DNA of 64,000 bases from Aromatoleum petrolei (GTDB taxonomy: Bacteria > Pseudomonadota > Gammaproteobacteria > Burkholderiales > Rhodocyclaceae): the NCBI RefSeq assembly GCF_017894385.1, contig NZ_CP059560.1, positions 2,418,001 through 2,482,000 of the forward strand. Reading direction: 5' to 3'. Below the pieces are notes generated by a model, which ran no database searches, was not told the origin of the DNA, and worked only from the letters and a program-made list of their open reading frames with translations. This document shows, in pieces, positions 27,183 through 35,657 of the stretch. How positions within the stretch are numbered: position 1 is the first letter of the stretch; every line of letters starts with the position of its first letter. The position numbers were made by a program, and so were the translations under genes.

Positions 27183-27449
27183 ATGCCCAAAGCCACGCCC
27201 ACGCTCCGCCAGCGCAAAGTCTTCGCGCTGACCCGCATCCTCGGGGGCCTCGTCGCCGCCTGCTACCTCGGCTACGTCGTCATCGCGAATCTCGCCGCCG
27301 GCCTGCCCTTCGACAGCAAGCTGATGTTCACGGCGCTGGTGGCAGCCGCGGGATTCGGCTATGCGCTCTGGTATCTGCGCGACCTTTCCGCCGTCGCTCG
27401 CGAGGAGCGCGAGCAGGGCGTCAACGGCAACGGCGGCGCGAAGGGCTGA
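27183..27449 (+). CDS. Small two-TM membrane protein, unknown function
   Basis: An 88-residue protein with a basic N terminus (PTLRQRKVFALTRI), two membrane segments (~16-36 and ~45-62) and a charged, glycine-ending C terminus. I do not recognise a named family. The ATG at 27183 was chosen over a longer reading from 27003 because the extra residues are arginine-rich shadow sequence crossing the prfC promoter region. It diverges from prfC and converges on terC. The GC-rich hairpin GCGCCGCC-n6-GGCGGCGC (27471-27492) lies between the two stops and has no T tract. Confidence 0.6.
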   Translation: MPKATPTLRQRKVFALTRILGGLVAACYLGYVVIANLAAGLPFDSKLMFTALVAAAGFGYALWYLRDLSAVAREEREQGVNGNGGAKG

Positions 27450-27503
27450 ACCCTCCACACCGCCGTCCGGGCGCCGCCAAGATCGGCGGCGCGGGCGTCC
27501 GCC

Positions 27504-28265
27504 TCAGCGCGCCGGCTGCTTCTCCGCAACGTAGGGTTCGTGCAGCACCACCGGCTGGGCCGCGCGCTTGCGCATGCGGATGTTGAGCATCTCGACCACC
27601 ACCGAGAAGGCCATCGCCGAGTAGATGTAGCCCTTGGGCACGTGATGGCCGAAACCTTCGGCGATCAGCACGACGCCCACCACCATCAGGAAGGACAGCG
27701 CCAGCATCTTGACGGTCGGGTGGTTGGAGACGAAATTGCCGATCGGCGCGGAGGCCACCATCATCAGGCCGACCGACGCCACCACCGCCGCCATCATCAC
27801 GGTGAGGTTGTTCACCATGCCGATCGCGGTGATGATCGAATCGAGCGAGAACACCAGGTCGATCACGATGATCTGCATGATCACCGCGGAGAAGGTAGCC
27901 TTGACCGCGGACGACGCCTCGCCCTCCTCGCCTTCCATCAACTGGTGGATCTCGCCGGTGCTCTTCCACACGAGGAACAGGCCGCCGCCCGCCAGGATCA
28001 GGTCGCGCGCCGAGAAACCGTGGCCGAACAGCTCGAACAACGCCTGATTGAGGCCGGCAAGCCACGCGAGGATGGACAGCAGCGCCAGGCGCATGAACAT
28101 CGCGAGGAACAGGCCGAGGCGGCGCGCGAACGCACGGCGTTCCGGCGGGAGCTTGTCGACGAGGATCGAGATGAAGATGATGTTGTCGATACCCAGCACC
28201 AACTCGAGCGCGGTGAGGGTGAGGAAGGCGACAATGAGCTGCGGGTCGGTGAGGAATTCGATCAT
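27504..28265 (-). CDS. TerC-family integral membrane protein
   Basis: A 253-residue protein with seven predicted helices and the TerC signature: LELVLGIDNIIFISILVDKL (near residue 20, with the conserved LGxDN), LILAGGGLFLVWKSTGEIHQ, and VIDLVFSLDSIITAIGMVNN (conserved FSxDS). Members related to YkoY/MeeF and Alx are manganese exporters, often used to metallate exported enzymes; a role in metal export is therefore likely, whereas tellurite resistance is only the historical name. It stands alone. The C-terminal tail (LHEPYVAEKQPAR) is hydrophilic. Confidence 0.92.
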   Translation of the reverse strand: MIEFLTDPQLIVAFLTLTALELVLGIDNIIFISILVDKLPPERRAFARRLGLFLAMFMRLALLSILAWLAGLNQALFELFGHGFSARDLILAGGGLFLVWKSTGEIHQLMEGEEGEASSAVKATFSAVIMQIIVIDLVFSLDSIITAIGMVNNLTVMMAAVVASVGLMMVASAPIGNFVSNHPTVKMLALSFLMVVGVVLIAEGFGHHVPKGYIYSAMAFSVVVEMLNIRMRKRAAQPVVLHEPYVAEKQPAR

Positions 28266-28391
28266 GACGGGTCATCAAACGGACAATCCCGCTATATAGC
28301 ACGCCGCCGGCAAGACACGCGAATTGCGCAACCACAGCACAGGTTCCGCAATTCCTGATTGATTGCGGCCGGCACACGGCCGGCCTGCCAC

Positions 28392-28616
28392 TCAGCGCCG
28401 GCGGTTCTTGCCAACCTGGTCGCCGATCACGCCGCCAATGGCCGCACCGCCAACGGTGCCGAGCACCCCGCCGTCGGTGATCACCGCGCCGGCCACGCCA
28501 CCAACACCCGCGCCGATCACGGCGCTCTTCTCGCGCGCGGACATGCCGTCCCAGGTCGCACAGGCGCTCGTCGCCAGTGCCACGGCGATTGCACAAATGC
28601 CAGTCCGGATGTTCAT
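28392..28616 (-). CDS. Glycine-zipper lipoprotein
   Basis: A 74-residue predicted lipoprotein. The signal peptide ends in the lipobox LATSAC (Cys19), followed by a short linker and a glycine-zipper pair: SAVIGAGVGGVAGAVITDGG and LGTVGGAAIGGVIGDQVGKN. Such 17-kDa-antigen / OsmB-like small proteins sit in the outer membrane and are often stress induced. The start ATG is at 28614-28616, preceded by AAGGAGCGACTG. No operon partner: terC lies 126 bp downstream on the same strand, and a long non-coding stretch lies upstream. Confidence 0.82.
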   Translation of the reverse strand: MNIRTGICAIAVALATSACATWDGMSAREKSAVIGAGVGGVAGAVITDGGVLGTVGGAAIGGVIGDQVGKNRRR

Positions 28617-28966
28617 CAGTCGCTCCTTGCCAGAGGGTTCGAAAACGCAGGCGCACCGGCCGCGGGCCGTGCGTGCCTAGAATGGGACGCGATCGTGCCA
28701 CCGGTGTTCCGGCGCCAAGCGGGCACCGTGTTACACGGCGTTGCGCGTCGCGTCGCCGCTACGGCACCCCCTGCCGGCGAGCGGAACGCGGCCCGGCGCG
28801 CGTTGCGGACATCCGGCCGCGGCGCGGGGCGCAATGGATTTTTACACTTGTCCGCGGATCGAATTCCTCCGATTACTCAACGGAAATATCCGGGTTATCA
28901 CCTTTGGATTGACGAAGCAGGTAATATTAGAAGTTTGGCATCCGCCGCTCCTGGACCGAAATTCAG
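28617..28966. other. Non-coding stretch with AT-rich patch before the TonB receptor
   Basis: This 350-bp gap holds no convincing gene. The first two thirds are GC-rich. From about 28830 to 28966 the sequence becomes AT-rich, with TAATAT at 28922-28927 as a possible -10 box for the receptor but no well spaced -35. No Fur-box-like or riboswitch-like structure could be recognised by eye. Confidence 0.5.
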
Positions 28967-31021
28967 TTGGCAGCCTCGTCGATCCGCCCCCTCAGCCTGC
29001 ACCTGATGCTCGCACTGCTTGCCGGCGTGGCGACACCGGCATCCGCGGCCGAGTCGCCCTATTTCGAGGAGCTGCCAATGGTGCTGAGCGCGACGCGCCT
29101 GCCCCAGCCCCGGCACGAGGTGCCCGGCGCAGTGACGGTGATCGACCGCGAGATGATCGCCGCGACCGGCTATCGCGACCTCGCGCGCGTGCTGCGGCTC
29201 GTGCCCGGGATGCAGATCGGACAGGAACGCGGGCACGCGCAGTGGGTGACCTACCACGGCCTGTCGAGCGATTACCCGACCGAAATGCAGGTACTGGTCG
29301 ACGGCCGTTCGGCGATCAACGGCAGCGCCTTCGGCGGTGTCGACTGGACCGCCCTGCCCCTCACGCTCGACGAGATCGACCGTATCGAGGTGGTGCGCGG
29401 CACGAATGCGACGAGCTACGGCGCCAACGCCTTCCTCGGCGTCATCAACATCATCACCCGCCACAGCGTCGAGGATCCGGGACTGCGGGTCGACCTGCGC
29501 GCCGGCGACGACCGCATCCGCGACGCGACAGTCACCTGGTCCGGCGGCGACGACCCCCTCACCCTGCGCATGAGCGCAGCAACGCAGCGGGACGAAGGCT
29601 TCGACGGCCTGCACGACACCCGCCGCACCGACACCTTCTCCCTGCGTGGCGACCTGCAGATGGGCGCCGATGACTCGCTGCTCGTACGCATTGCGAGCAA
29701 CACCGGCGAGCGCGGCGAGGGTTACGAGGGTTCCGTGTTCGACAACAACGGCACCCGTCACAGCAGGCACCAAAGCCAAAACATCCATCTGCAGTGGCAG
29801 CACAACGACTCCGCAGACACGGAATGGCTGCTCAACTATTACCGCAATCACGAGCGCGTGCGCGAGGAGTGGCTCGCGAGTGCGCCGATGTTCCCGGCGG
29901 TGCCGCTCAACCGCAACCGCAAAAGCGTGCGCGACAGCATCGGCATCCAGCGGCGCAGCGCCCCGGCCCCGGAACTGCAGTTCGTGTGGGGCGTGGAGGC
30001 CCAGCGCGAGGATGTCGACGCGCCCTTCCTCTACTTCAGCGGCAACCCCGACCCCCAGTACCTGTACCGCGCATCCGGGAACGTCGAGTGGCGCGCGCAG
30101 GACGACGTCACGCTCAACCTGGGAGGCGCGGTGGAGCGGTATTCGGGCGGGAAGACCCACCTCAGCCCGCGCGCCTTCGTCAACTGGCAGGCGGCCCCCG
30201 GGCACACGCTGCGTGCCGGCTATTCCCGCGGCCTGCGCCAGAACAACGTGTTCTCGCGCTACTCGGACATCCGTGCGATCGACCCGGCGAGCGGCCTCGA
30301 ACTGGTCCGCCCCTACGTGCCCAATCCGAACCTCGAACAGACGCGCGTCGGCGCGCGCGAACTGGGCTACTTCGGCCGCCTCGAGACCTGGAACACGACC
30401 CTGGACGTGCGCGTGTTCGAGGAGAACATCCACGACTTCGTCGTGCGCGTGCCGCAACCGGACCCCGACCCCGCCCCCCTGCTGTCGCCGAGCGTGAGCC
30501 CGCTGCCGTTCAGCCTCGGCTCCACCCGCTACGAGAACCTCGACTCCGCGGTGCGGCTGCGCGGCATCGAGTACGAGCTGTCGACACACCCACTGCCGGG
30601 CACGGAGCTGCGCGTCGCCCACGCCATCCTCGACCGCGACGGCCGCAACGCCGCGATCGAGGACCGCAGCGCCCCCTACACCGCGGCGGTCAGCTGGCTG
30701 CAGGATTGGGGCGGCGGCTGGAAGAGCATGATCAGCGTGATGCGCATGGGGCCGCTCGCCGGCGGAGACGGCTACGTGCCGCGCTACCGTTTCATCGCCA
30801 AGCCATACACGACGGCGGACGCGAACATCACCTACTCCACCCGCGTCGCGGGTCACGCGGTGCAGCTGGGACTCACCGCGCAGAACATCGGGCCGCGCCA
30901 TCAGGAATTCGCCGACCGCAGCCAGCAGGCGGCGAGCGGCTCGAAGGACCCGGTGAACGAAGTCTGCCCGGTCGCCTATCTCTCGCTCAGCATCGCGCTC
31001 GAGCGCGGCAAACGTCCGTGA
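28967..31021 (+). CDS. TonB-dependent outer-membrane receptor
   Basis: A 684-residue outer-membrane active-transport receptor. A signal peptide (LHLMLALLAGVATPASA) is followed by a plug domain (residues ~30-160) containing VLSATRLPQPRHEVPGAVTV, MQVLVDGRSAINGSAFGG and IEVVRGTNATSYGANAFLGV, then a 22-strand barrel. The C-terminal segment VCPVAYLSLSIALERGKRP is shorter and more charged than a usual barrel end. The start is a TTG at 28967; an ATG at 29006 would leave a signal peptide of only about 16 residues. Its stop overlaps the next gene by GTGA, so receptor, DOMON-like protein and NamZ-like protein form a unit. The ligand is unknown. Confidence 0.9.
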   Translation: MAASSIRPLSLHLMLALLAGVATPASAAESPYFEELPMVLSATRLPQPRHEVPGAVTVIDREMIAATGYRDLARVLRLVPGMQIGQERGHAQWVTYHGLSSDYPTEMQVLVDGRSAINGSAFGGVDWTALPLTLDEIDRIEVVRGTNATSYGANAFLGVINIITRHSVEDPGLRVDLRAGDDRIRDATVTWSGGDDPLTLRMSAATQRDEGFDGLHDTRRTDTFSLRGDLQMGADDSLLVRIASNTGERGEGYEGSVFDNNGTRHSRHQSQNIHLQWQHNDSADTEWLLNYYRNHERVREEWLASAPMFPAVPLNRNRKSVRDSIGIQRRSAPAPELQFVWGVEAQREDVDAPFLYFSGNPDPQYLYRASGNVEWRAQDDVTLNLGGAVERYSGGKTHLSPRAFVNWQAAPGHTLRAGYSRGLRQNNVFSRYSDIRAIDPASGLELVRPYVPNPNLEQTRVGARELGYFGRLETWNTTLDVRVFEENIHDFVVRVPQPDPDPAPLLSPSVSPLPFSLGSTRYENLDSAVRLRGIEYELSTHPLPGTELRVAHAILDRDGRNAAIEDRSAPYTAAVSWLQDWGGGWKSMISVMRMGPLAGGDGYVPRYRFIAKPYTTADANITYSTRVAGHAVQLGLTAQNIGPRHQEFADRSQQAASGSKDPVNEVCPVAYLSLSIALERGKRP

Positions 31022-31566
31022 CCGCCACGGCGACGGCGCAACTTCGCCCTTTCCCGGGAAGCGCTCCTGGCCCGATCGATTCGATCGCGGTCCACATCTT
31101 CCGCGAGGACCGCGGTGGCCTGCGGCTGCGCTTCGAACTCCTGGGTGAGGTGCAGCAAGTGCTCGTTCCCGCCAAGTGCGCCCCTCGCGCGGCTGACGGC
31201 CTGTGGGCGCACACCTGCGGCGAGGCCTTCGTCGCCGTTCCCGGCCACCCGGCCTACCGCGAATTCAACTTCTCGCCCTCCGGCGAATGGGCGATCTACG
31301 ATTTCGACGCCTACCGCCAGCGCAGCGTCCCCGGGATCGTCCCGCCCGCCCCGCTGATCGCGTCGCGCCTCGAAACGGGCCGGCTCGTGCTCGACGTGAC
31401 GCTCGACGCGGCCGCCCTGCCGCAGGGCTCGCCGCTCGAGCTCGGGCTCACGGCCGTCGTCGAAACGCTCGACGGCACGCTATCCTATTGGGCCCTGCGC
31501 CACCCCAGTGCGCGCCCCGACTTCCACCTCCGCGACGCCTTCACGCTGCCCCTGGTCCGGCCCTGA
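31018..31566 (+). CDS. DOMON-like domain protein
   Basis: A 182-residue protein with no signal peptide, starting at a GTG that overlaps the receptor stop. A beta-sandwich is expected. The segment REFNFSPSGEWAIYDFDAYR is diagnostic of the small DOMON-like group that is annotated next to, or confused with, MurB in databases, and CGEAFVAVPGHPAY precedes it. DOMON domains bind haem or sugars. This one sits between a TonB receptor and a peptidoglycan-sugar hydrolase family protein, which favours a carbohydrate ligand; that is an inference. A gap of 25 bases separates it from the next start. Confidence 0.72.
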   Translation: MTATATAQLRPFPGSAPGPIDSIAVHIFREDRGGLRLRFELLGEVQQVLVPAKCAPRAADGLWAHTCGEAFVAVPGHPAYREFNFSPSGEWAIYDFDAYRQRSVPGIVPPAPLIASRLETGRLVLDVTLDAAALPQGSPLELGLTAVVETLDGTLSYWALRHPSARPDFHLRDAFTLPLVRP

Positions 31567-31591
31567 ACGCGGCGCAAACCTCCCGCACACC

Positions 31592-32812
31592 ATGACCGCC
31601 TCCATCCGGTTCGGCCTCGACCGCCTGCTCGAAGACCCCGCACTGCGCCGCCCGCTCGCCGGCCGCCGCGTCGCCCTGCTCGCCCACCCCGCATCCGTCA
31701 CGCGCGGGCTCGCGCACTCGCTCGACGCACTGGGCGCCCTGCCCGACATCACGCTCAGCGCCGCCTTCGGCCCGCAGCACGGCCTGCGCGGCGACAAGCA
31801 GGACAACATGGTCGAATCGCCCGACTTCATCGACCCGGTGCACGGCATTCCCGTATACAGCCTGTACGGCGAGGTGCGCCGGCCCACCGACGCGATGATG
31901 GACACGTTCGACGTATTGCTCGTCGACCTGCAGGACCTGGGCTGCCGCATCTACACCTTCATCACCACGCTGCGCTACGTGCTCGAAGCCGCTGCGCGCC
32001 ACGGCAAGGCGGTGTGGGTGCTCGACCGCCCCAATCCCGCCGGACGGCCGGTGGAAGGCCTGACGCTGCGCCCCGGCTGGGAGAGCTTCGTCGGCGCCGG
32101 TCCGCTGCCGATGCGCCACGGCCTGACGATGGGCGAACTGGCGCGCTGGTTCGTCGCCACCCTGAAGCTGGACGTCGAGTGCGAGGTGATCGCGATGGCG
32201 GGCTGGCAGCCGGAGGCCGGCCCCGGCTTCGGCTGGCCGCTGGGCGAGCGCAGCTGGATCAACCCCAGCCCCAACGCCCCCAACCTGTCGATGGCGCGCG
32301 CCTATGCGGGCACCGTAATGCTCGAGGGCACGACGCTGTCGGAAGGCCGCGGCACGACGCGCCCGCTGGAGCTCTTCGGCGCGCCCGACATCGACGCGTG
32401 CGCGATCCGCGCCGAGATGCAGCGTCTCGCCCCGCATTGGCTCGCAGGCTGCGTGCTGCGCGAGTGCTGGTTCGAGCCGACCTTTCACAAGCACGCCGGC
32501 AGGCTGTGCAGCGGCCTGCAGGTCCACGTCGAGGATCCCGCGCACTACGACCACGCCGCGTTCCGCCCGTGGCGCGTGCAGGCGCTCGCCTTCAAGGCGC
32601 TGCGCGCCCTGCAGCCCGACTATCCGTTGTGGCGCGACTTCCCCTACGAGTACGAGCACGACCGCCTCGCGATCGACCTCATCAACGGCAGCGAGGTCCT
32701 GCGCCGCTGGGTGGACGATCCGGCCGCGGCGCCGGATGAGCTCGATGCGCTGACCGTCCCGGACGAGCGCGCCTGGACCGCAGCGCGCGAACCCTTCCTG
32801 CTCTATCGTTGA
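31592..32812 (+). CDS. DUF1343 / NamZ-family (exo-beta-N-acetylmuramidase-like) protein
   Basis: A 406-residue protein with a Rossmann-like N-terminal domain (~1-230) and a C-terminal catalytic/substrate domain. Family signatures: RRVALLAHPASVTRGLAHSL, VYSLYGEVRRPTDAMMDTFD, LLVDLQDLGCRIYTFITTL, VLDRPNPAGRPVEG and GTTLSEGRGTTRPLELFGAP. Bacillus NamZ removes terminal MurNAc from peptidoglycan fragments. The loop usually written EHG reads FGPQHGLRGDKQDN here, with Gln in place of Glu. No signal peptide is seen, so it probably acts in the cytoplasm. The ATG at 31592 was preferred over a longer reading from 31508 inside the DOMON gene. Confidence 0.82.
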   Translation: MTASIRFGLDRLLEDPALRRPLAGRRVALLAHPASVTRGLAHSLDALGALPDITLSAAFGPQHGLRGDKQDNMVESPDFIDPVHGIPVYSLYGEVRRPTDAMMDTFDVLLVDLQDLGCRIYTFITTLRYVLEAAARHGKAVWVLDRPNPAGRPVEGLTLRPGWESFVGAGPLPMRHGLTMGELARWFVATLKLDVECEVIAMAGWQPEAGPGFGWPLGERSWINPSPNAPNLSMARAYAGTVMLEGTTLSEGRGTTRPLELFGAPDIDACAIRAEMQRLAPHWLAGCVLRECWFEPTFHKHAGRLCSGLQVHVEDPAHYDHAAFRPWRVQALAFKALRALQPDYPLWRDFPYEYEHDRLAIDLINGSEVLRRWVDDPAAAPDELDALTVPDERAWTAAREPFLLYR

Positions 32813-33072
32813 GCGGCCCGACGTCGCAATTCACCGCACAGTCGTCGCTGCCAAGCGACAGCGCCAGCGCCGCGCCGCGCGCCGCTCGCATGGCGCAGCC
32901 GGGCGGCGGCGTCGCCATCAGGCGACGGTTTTGCGCCCGCAAGGGCCGCCGCAGCCATCCCATCACATTCAACACGTTGATACAAAACATTTTTCCATGA
33001 CTGGCCCGGCGCTTGCACAGTGGCGGAGGTGTCCTGCAGTTCCCGCAGGATCCACCAGGATGGAGAAACAAC

Positions 33073-33384
33073 GTGCTCACCAAACGCCTGATCTGGGCCA
33101 CGCTCACGCTGAGCGTATTGGCCCCCCTGTTCGCTGGGGCCGCCGGCGCCTTCACGCCCGTCGCCCTCGACTCCCAGTCGCAACGCGCCACCGAACCGGA
33201 ACCGGACGTGAACTACGTCTTCGGCCTGCTCGACCGCAACAGCGACAGCCGCATCGACAGCGAAGAAGCACGTGCCTCGGCACCACTGGTGAAGTATTTC
33301 GGCGACATCGACACCGATTCCGACGGCAAGATCAGCCGTACCGAATGGGTGGCCTATTTCCAGCAGCAGGAGCCGCGCACCTGA
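33073..33384 (+). CDS. Secreted EF-hand calcium-binding protein
   Basis: A 103-residue exported protein. The GTG at 33073 follows GGATGGAG and gives a clean signal peptide (LIWATLTLSVLAPLFAGAAGA). Two EF-hand loops are visible, LDRNSDSRIDSEEA (near residue 52) and IDTDSDGKISRTEW (near 82), with the expected D-x-N/D-x-D-x-x-I-x-x-E spacing. Small periplasmic calcivins of this kind are common in proteobacteria; the partner is unknown. It stands alone, with 260 non-coding bases upstream and 275 downstream, in which I see nothing firm. Confidence 0.85.
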   Translation: MLTKRLIWATLTLSVLAPLFAGAAGAFTPVALDSQSQRATEPEPDVNYVFGLLDRNSDSRIDSEEARASAPLVKYFGDIDTDSDGKISRTEWVAYFQQQEPRT

Positions 33385-33659
33385 GCGCTACGCCCCAAAC
33401 GGGGAGGAAGGGGGGATCATGCTGACGCCGATCGCCCCGCCCCCCGGGAATCTTCGCTTCGCTCCGCCGGCGCAGAGCGGTGCTCGGCGAGAGCCCGCCG
33501 CCGACCCTTGAAGGGGATAAAGCACGAGGGCTTCCGGGCGCCTGAGTTACCCTCCGACGTCATCGCCCGCTGCCGCGACCCCGCCGTGACAGCTACAATT
33601 CGCAACAGGATGTTGCGCCGGCCCCGCGGCGCGGCACGACCGCTACCGGAGCGAATGCG

Positions 33660-34601
33660 ATGAACGACGCCTTGCGCATCTTTGCGTGCAACTCCAACCG
33701 CGCGCTGGCTGCGGAAATCTGCGAGAGGCTCGGACTGGCCCTGAGCCCGCTGGAAATCTCGCGCTTTTCCAACGACAACCTCCACGTGCAGATCCACGAG
33801 AACGTGCGCGAGCGCGACGTGTTCGTCGTGCAATCCTTCACCGAGCCAGTGAGCGACCACATCATGGAGCTGATGATCACGCTGGACGCGCTGCGCAGCG
33901 CCTCGGCGCGGCGGGTGACCGCCGTGATCCCCTACTATTCCTACGCTCGCTCGGACAAGAAGGACGCGCCGCGCATCTCGATCACCGGTCGCCTGATCGC
34001 CGACATGCTCAAGACCGCGGGTGCCGACCGCGTGCTGACGATGGACCTGCACGCCGACCAGGTGCACGGCTTCTTCTCCGTGCCGGTCGACCACCTCACC
34101 GCGATTCCGACCCTTGCAGAGCACTTCCGCCGCAACCACGACCTCGCGCACATGGTCGCCGTCGCCACTGACGCCGGCGGCGCGAAGCGCGTCGGGCGCT
34201 TCTCCGAGCGCCTGGGCATCCCGATGGCGATCATCGACAAGCGCCGCGTCAGCGACACCAACGTCACGCACGGCGAAGTGGTCGGTGATGTGAAAGGGCG
34301 CGACGTGGTGCTCTTCGACGACGAGATCTCGACCGCCGGCACGCTGCTGTCGACGATCGGCACGCTGAAGGCCGCCGGGGCGCGCACGATCCATGCGGGC
34401 GCCGTACATGCGGTGCTGTGCGGCCCGGCGATCGAGCGCCTGCGCGACGCGCCGATCGAGTCCATCGTCGTCACCAACACCGTGCATATGCCGCCTGGCA
34501 AGCGCCTGAACAAGATCACGCAACTCACCGTCGCGCCGCTCTTCGCCTCGGCGATCGAGCGCATCCATACCGGCGAGAGCGTAGGCGCGCTGTTCGAGTA
34601 G
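33660..34601 (+). CDS. Ribose-phosphate pyrophosphokinase (paralogue type)
   Basis: A 313-residue enzyme making PRPP from ribose 5-phosphate and ATP. Visible: RFSNDNLHVQIHENVRERDV (start), YARSDKKDAPRISITGRL (the flexible catalytic loop, differing from the RQDRRPRSARVPI form of housekeeping Prs), VLTMDLHADQVHGFF (metal/ATP), and the PRPP loop VLFDDEISTAGTL in place of the usual VDDMVDTAGTL. These deviations suggest a second PRPP synthetase rather than the housekeeping gene. A TACAAT box lies at 33594-33599 with a weak TGCCGC 17 bases before it. It is convergent with the DedA-rhodanese gene, nine bases apart. Confidence 0.85.
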   Translation: MNDALRIFACNSNRALAAEICERLGLALSPLEISRFSNDNLHVQIHENVRERDVFVVQSFTEPVSDHIMELMITLDALRSASARRVTAVIPYYSYARSDKKDAPRISITGRLIADMLKTAGADRVLTMDLHADQVHGFFSVPVDHLTAIPTLAEHFRRNHDLAHMVAVATDAGGAKRVGRFSERLGIPMAIIDKRRVSDTNVTHGEVVGDVKGRDVVLFDDEISTAGTLLSTIGTLKAAGARTIHAGAVHAVLCGPAIERLRDAPIESIVVTNTVHMPPGKRLNKITQLTVAPLFASAIERIHTGESVGALFE

Positions 34602-34610
34602 CGCTACCGC

Positions 34611-35534
34611 TCAGGCCGGGCGGTTCGCCGTGAGCCAGGCCTCGTAGCCGCCCCGGAGGGGCCGCGCGGCAGCATAGCCGAGCTCGCCCAGCACATGCGC
34701 GGCACGCACCGCGGTCGCGTCGCCGGGGCAGGCGCACATCGTCACGATCGGCCGCTCGCGCGGCCAGTCGCCTACCGCGAGCAAGAGCTTGTCGATCTCG
34801 GCCGCGCGCGCCCCCTCCACCGCCCCCCTGGTCGCGATCAGCGCCGCACCGCGCAAATCGAGAAACAGCGGCGGTTCGTCGGACGCCATCGCCGCGATCA
34901 GTTCGGACGGGGTGACATGCGGGATCGCCGCGAGCTTCTCGAAGCGGTAGCGCTGCCACAGCTTCCACGCGATCCACGCACCCAGCGCGAGCGCCAGCCC
35001 GGCCAGCATCGTCGAGCCGTGGCGGCTCATCGCCGCCAGCGCGCTCTGCAACTCGTCGCGCAGCCACCAGCCGGCGAGGATGGCGCCCCCCGCCCACAGC
35101 GCGGCCCCTGCTGCTGCGGCGGCGAGGAATCCCGGCAGGGGCATGCGCAGCGAGCCGGCGATGGGTGGCGCGACGGTCGAAAAACCCGGCACGAACTTCG
35201 CGACGACCAGCGACCACACGCCCCAGCGCATGAAGCGCGCCTCGGTCTGCGTCACGCAGGAAGCGGGATTGAGCGACAAGCGGCACAGGCCGGACAACAC
35301 ACGATAGCCAAAGACCCGGCCGGCGAGATACCACACCCAGTCGGCGATGACCGAGGCCCCCACTGCCGCGGCGAGCATCGCGCCCGCCTGGCCGGAGCCC
35401 GCAGCGAGACTGCCGGCGACGAGCAGCGTAGGCACCGCCGGGACGGGCAGGCCCAATTGCTGGAGCAATACGTTGACGAACACGACCCAAACGGCGTCCC
35501 GCTGGATCGCGTCGGTAATCTGGCTGAGATCCAT
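34611..35534 (-). CDS. DedA-family membrane protein fused to a rhodanese domain
   Basis: A 307-residue fusion. Residues ~1-200 are a DedA/SNARE-associated domain (LGLPVPAVPTLLVAGSLAAG, FGYRVLSGLCRLSLNPASC, FMRWGVWSLVVAKFVPGFST), related to undecaprenyl-phosphate or phosphatidylethanolamine flippases. After a further membrane segment, residues ~215-305 form a rhodanese domain with FLDLRGAALIATRGAVEGA and the active-site cysteine loop VTMCACPGDATA. Such fusions recur in proteobacteria without a known combined role. The ATG at 35532-35534 is preceded by GGGAGGGGCG; longer readings add non-conserved sequence. It points tail to tail at the PRPP synthetase gene. Confidence 0.87.
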   Translation of the reverse strand: MDLSQITDAIQRDAVWVVFVNVLLQQLGLPVPAVPTLLVAGSLAAGSGQAGAMLAAAVGASVIADWVWYLAGRVFGYRVLSGLCRLSLNPASCVTQTEARFMRWGVWSLVVAKFVPGFSTVAPPIAGSLRMPLPGFLAAAAAGAALWAGGAILAGWWLRDELQSALAAMSRHGSTMLAGLALALGAWIAWKLWQRYRFEKLAAIPHVTPSELIAAMASDEPPLFLDLRGAALIATRGAVEGARAAEIDKLLLAVGDWPRERPIVTMCACPGDATAVRAAHVLGELGYAAARPLRGGYEAWLTANRPA

Positions 35535-35657
35535 CACGCCCCTCCCGGCGTCGCCGGGGCGTTCCAATTGGAAAGAACCACGATTCTCGCTCGAAAACCG
35601 TGGGTTCGTCTCAGCCGGGAGGAATCGGCGCGAGCATGGCACGCTCGGCGCGCTGAC

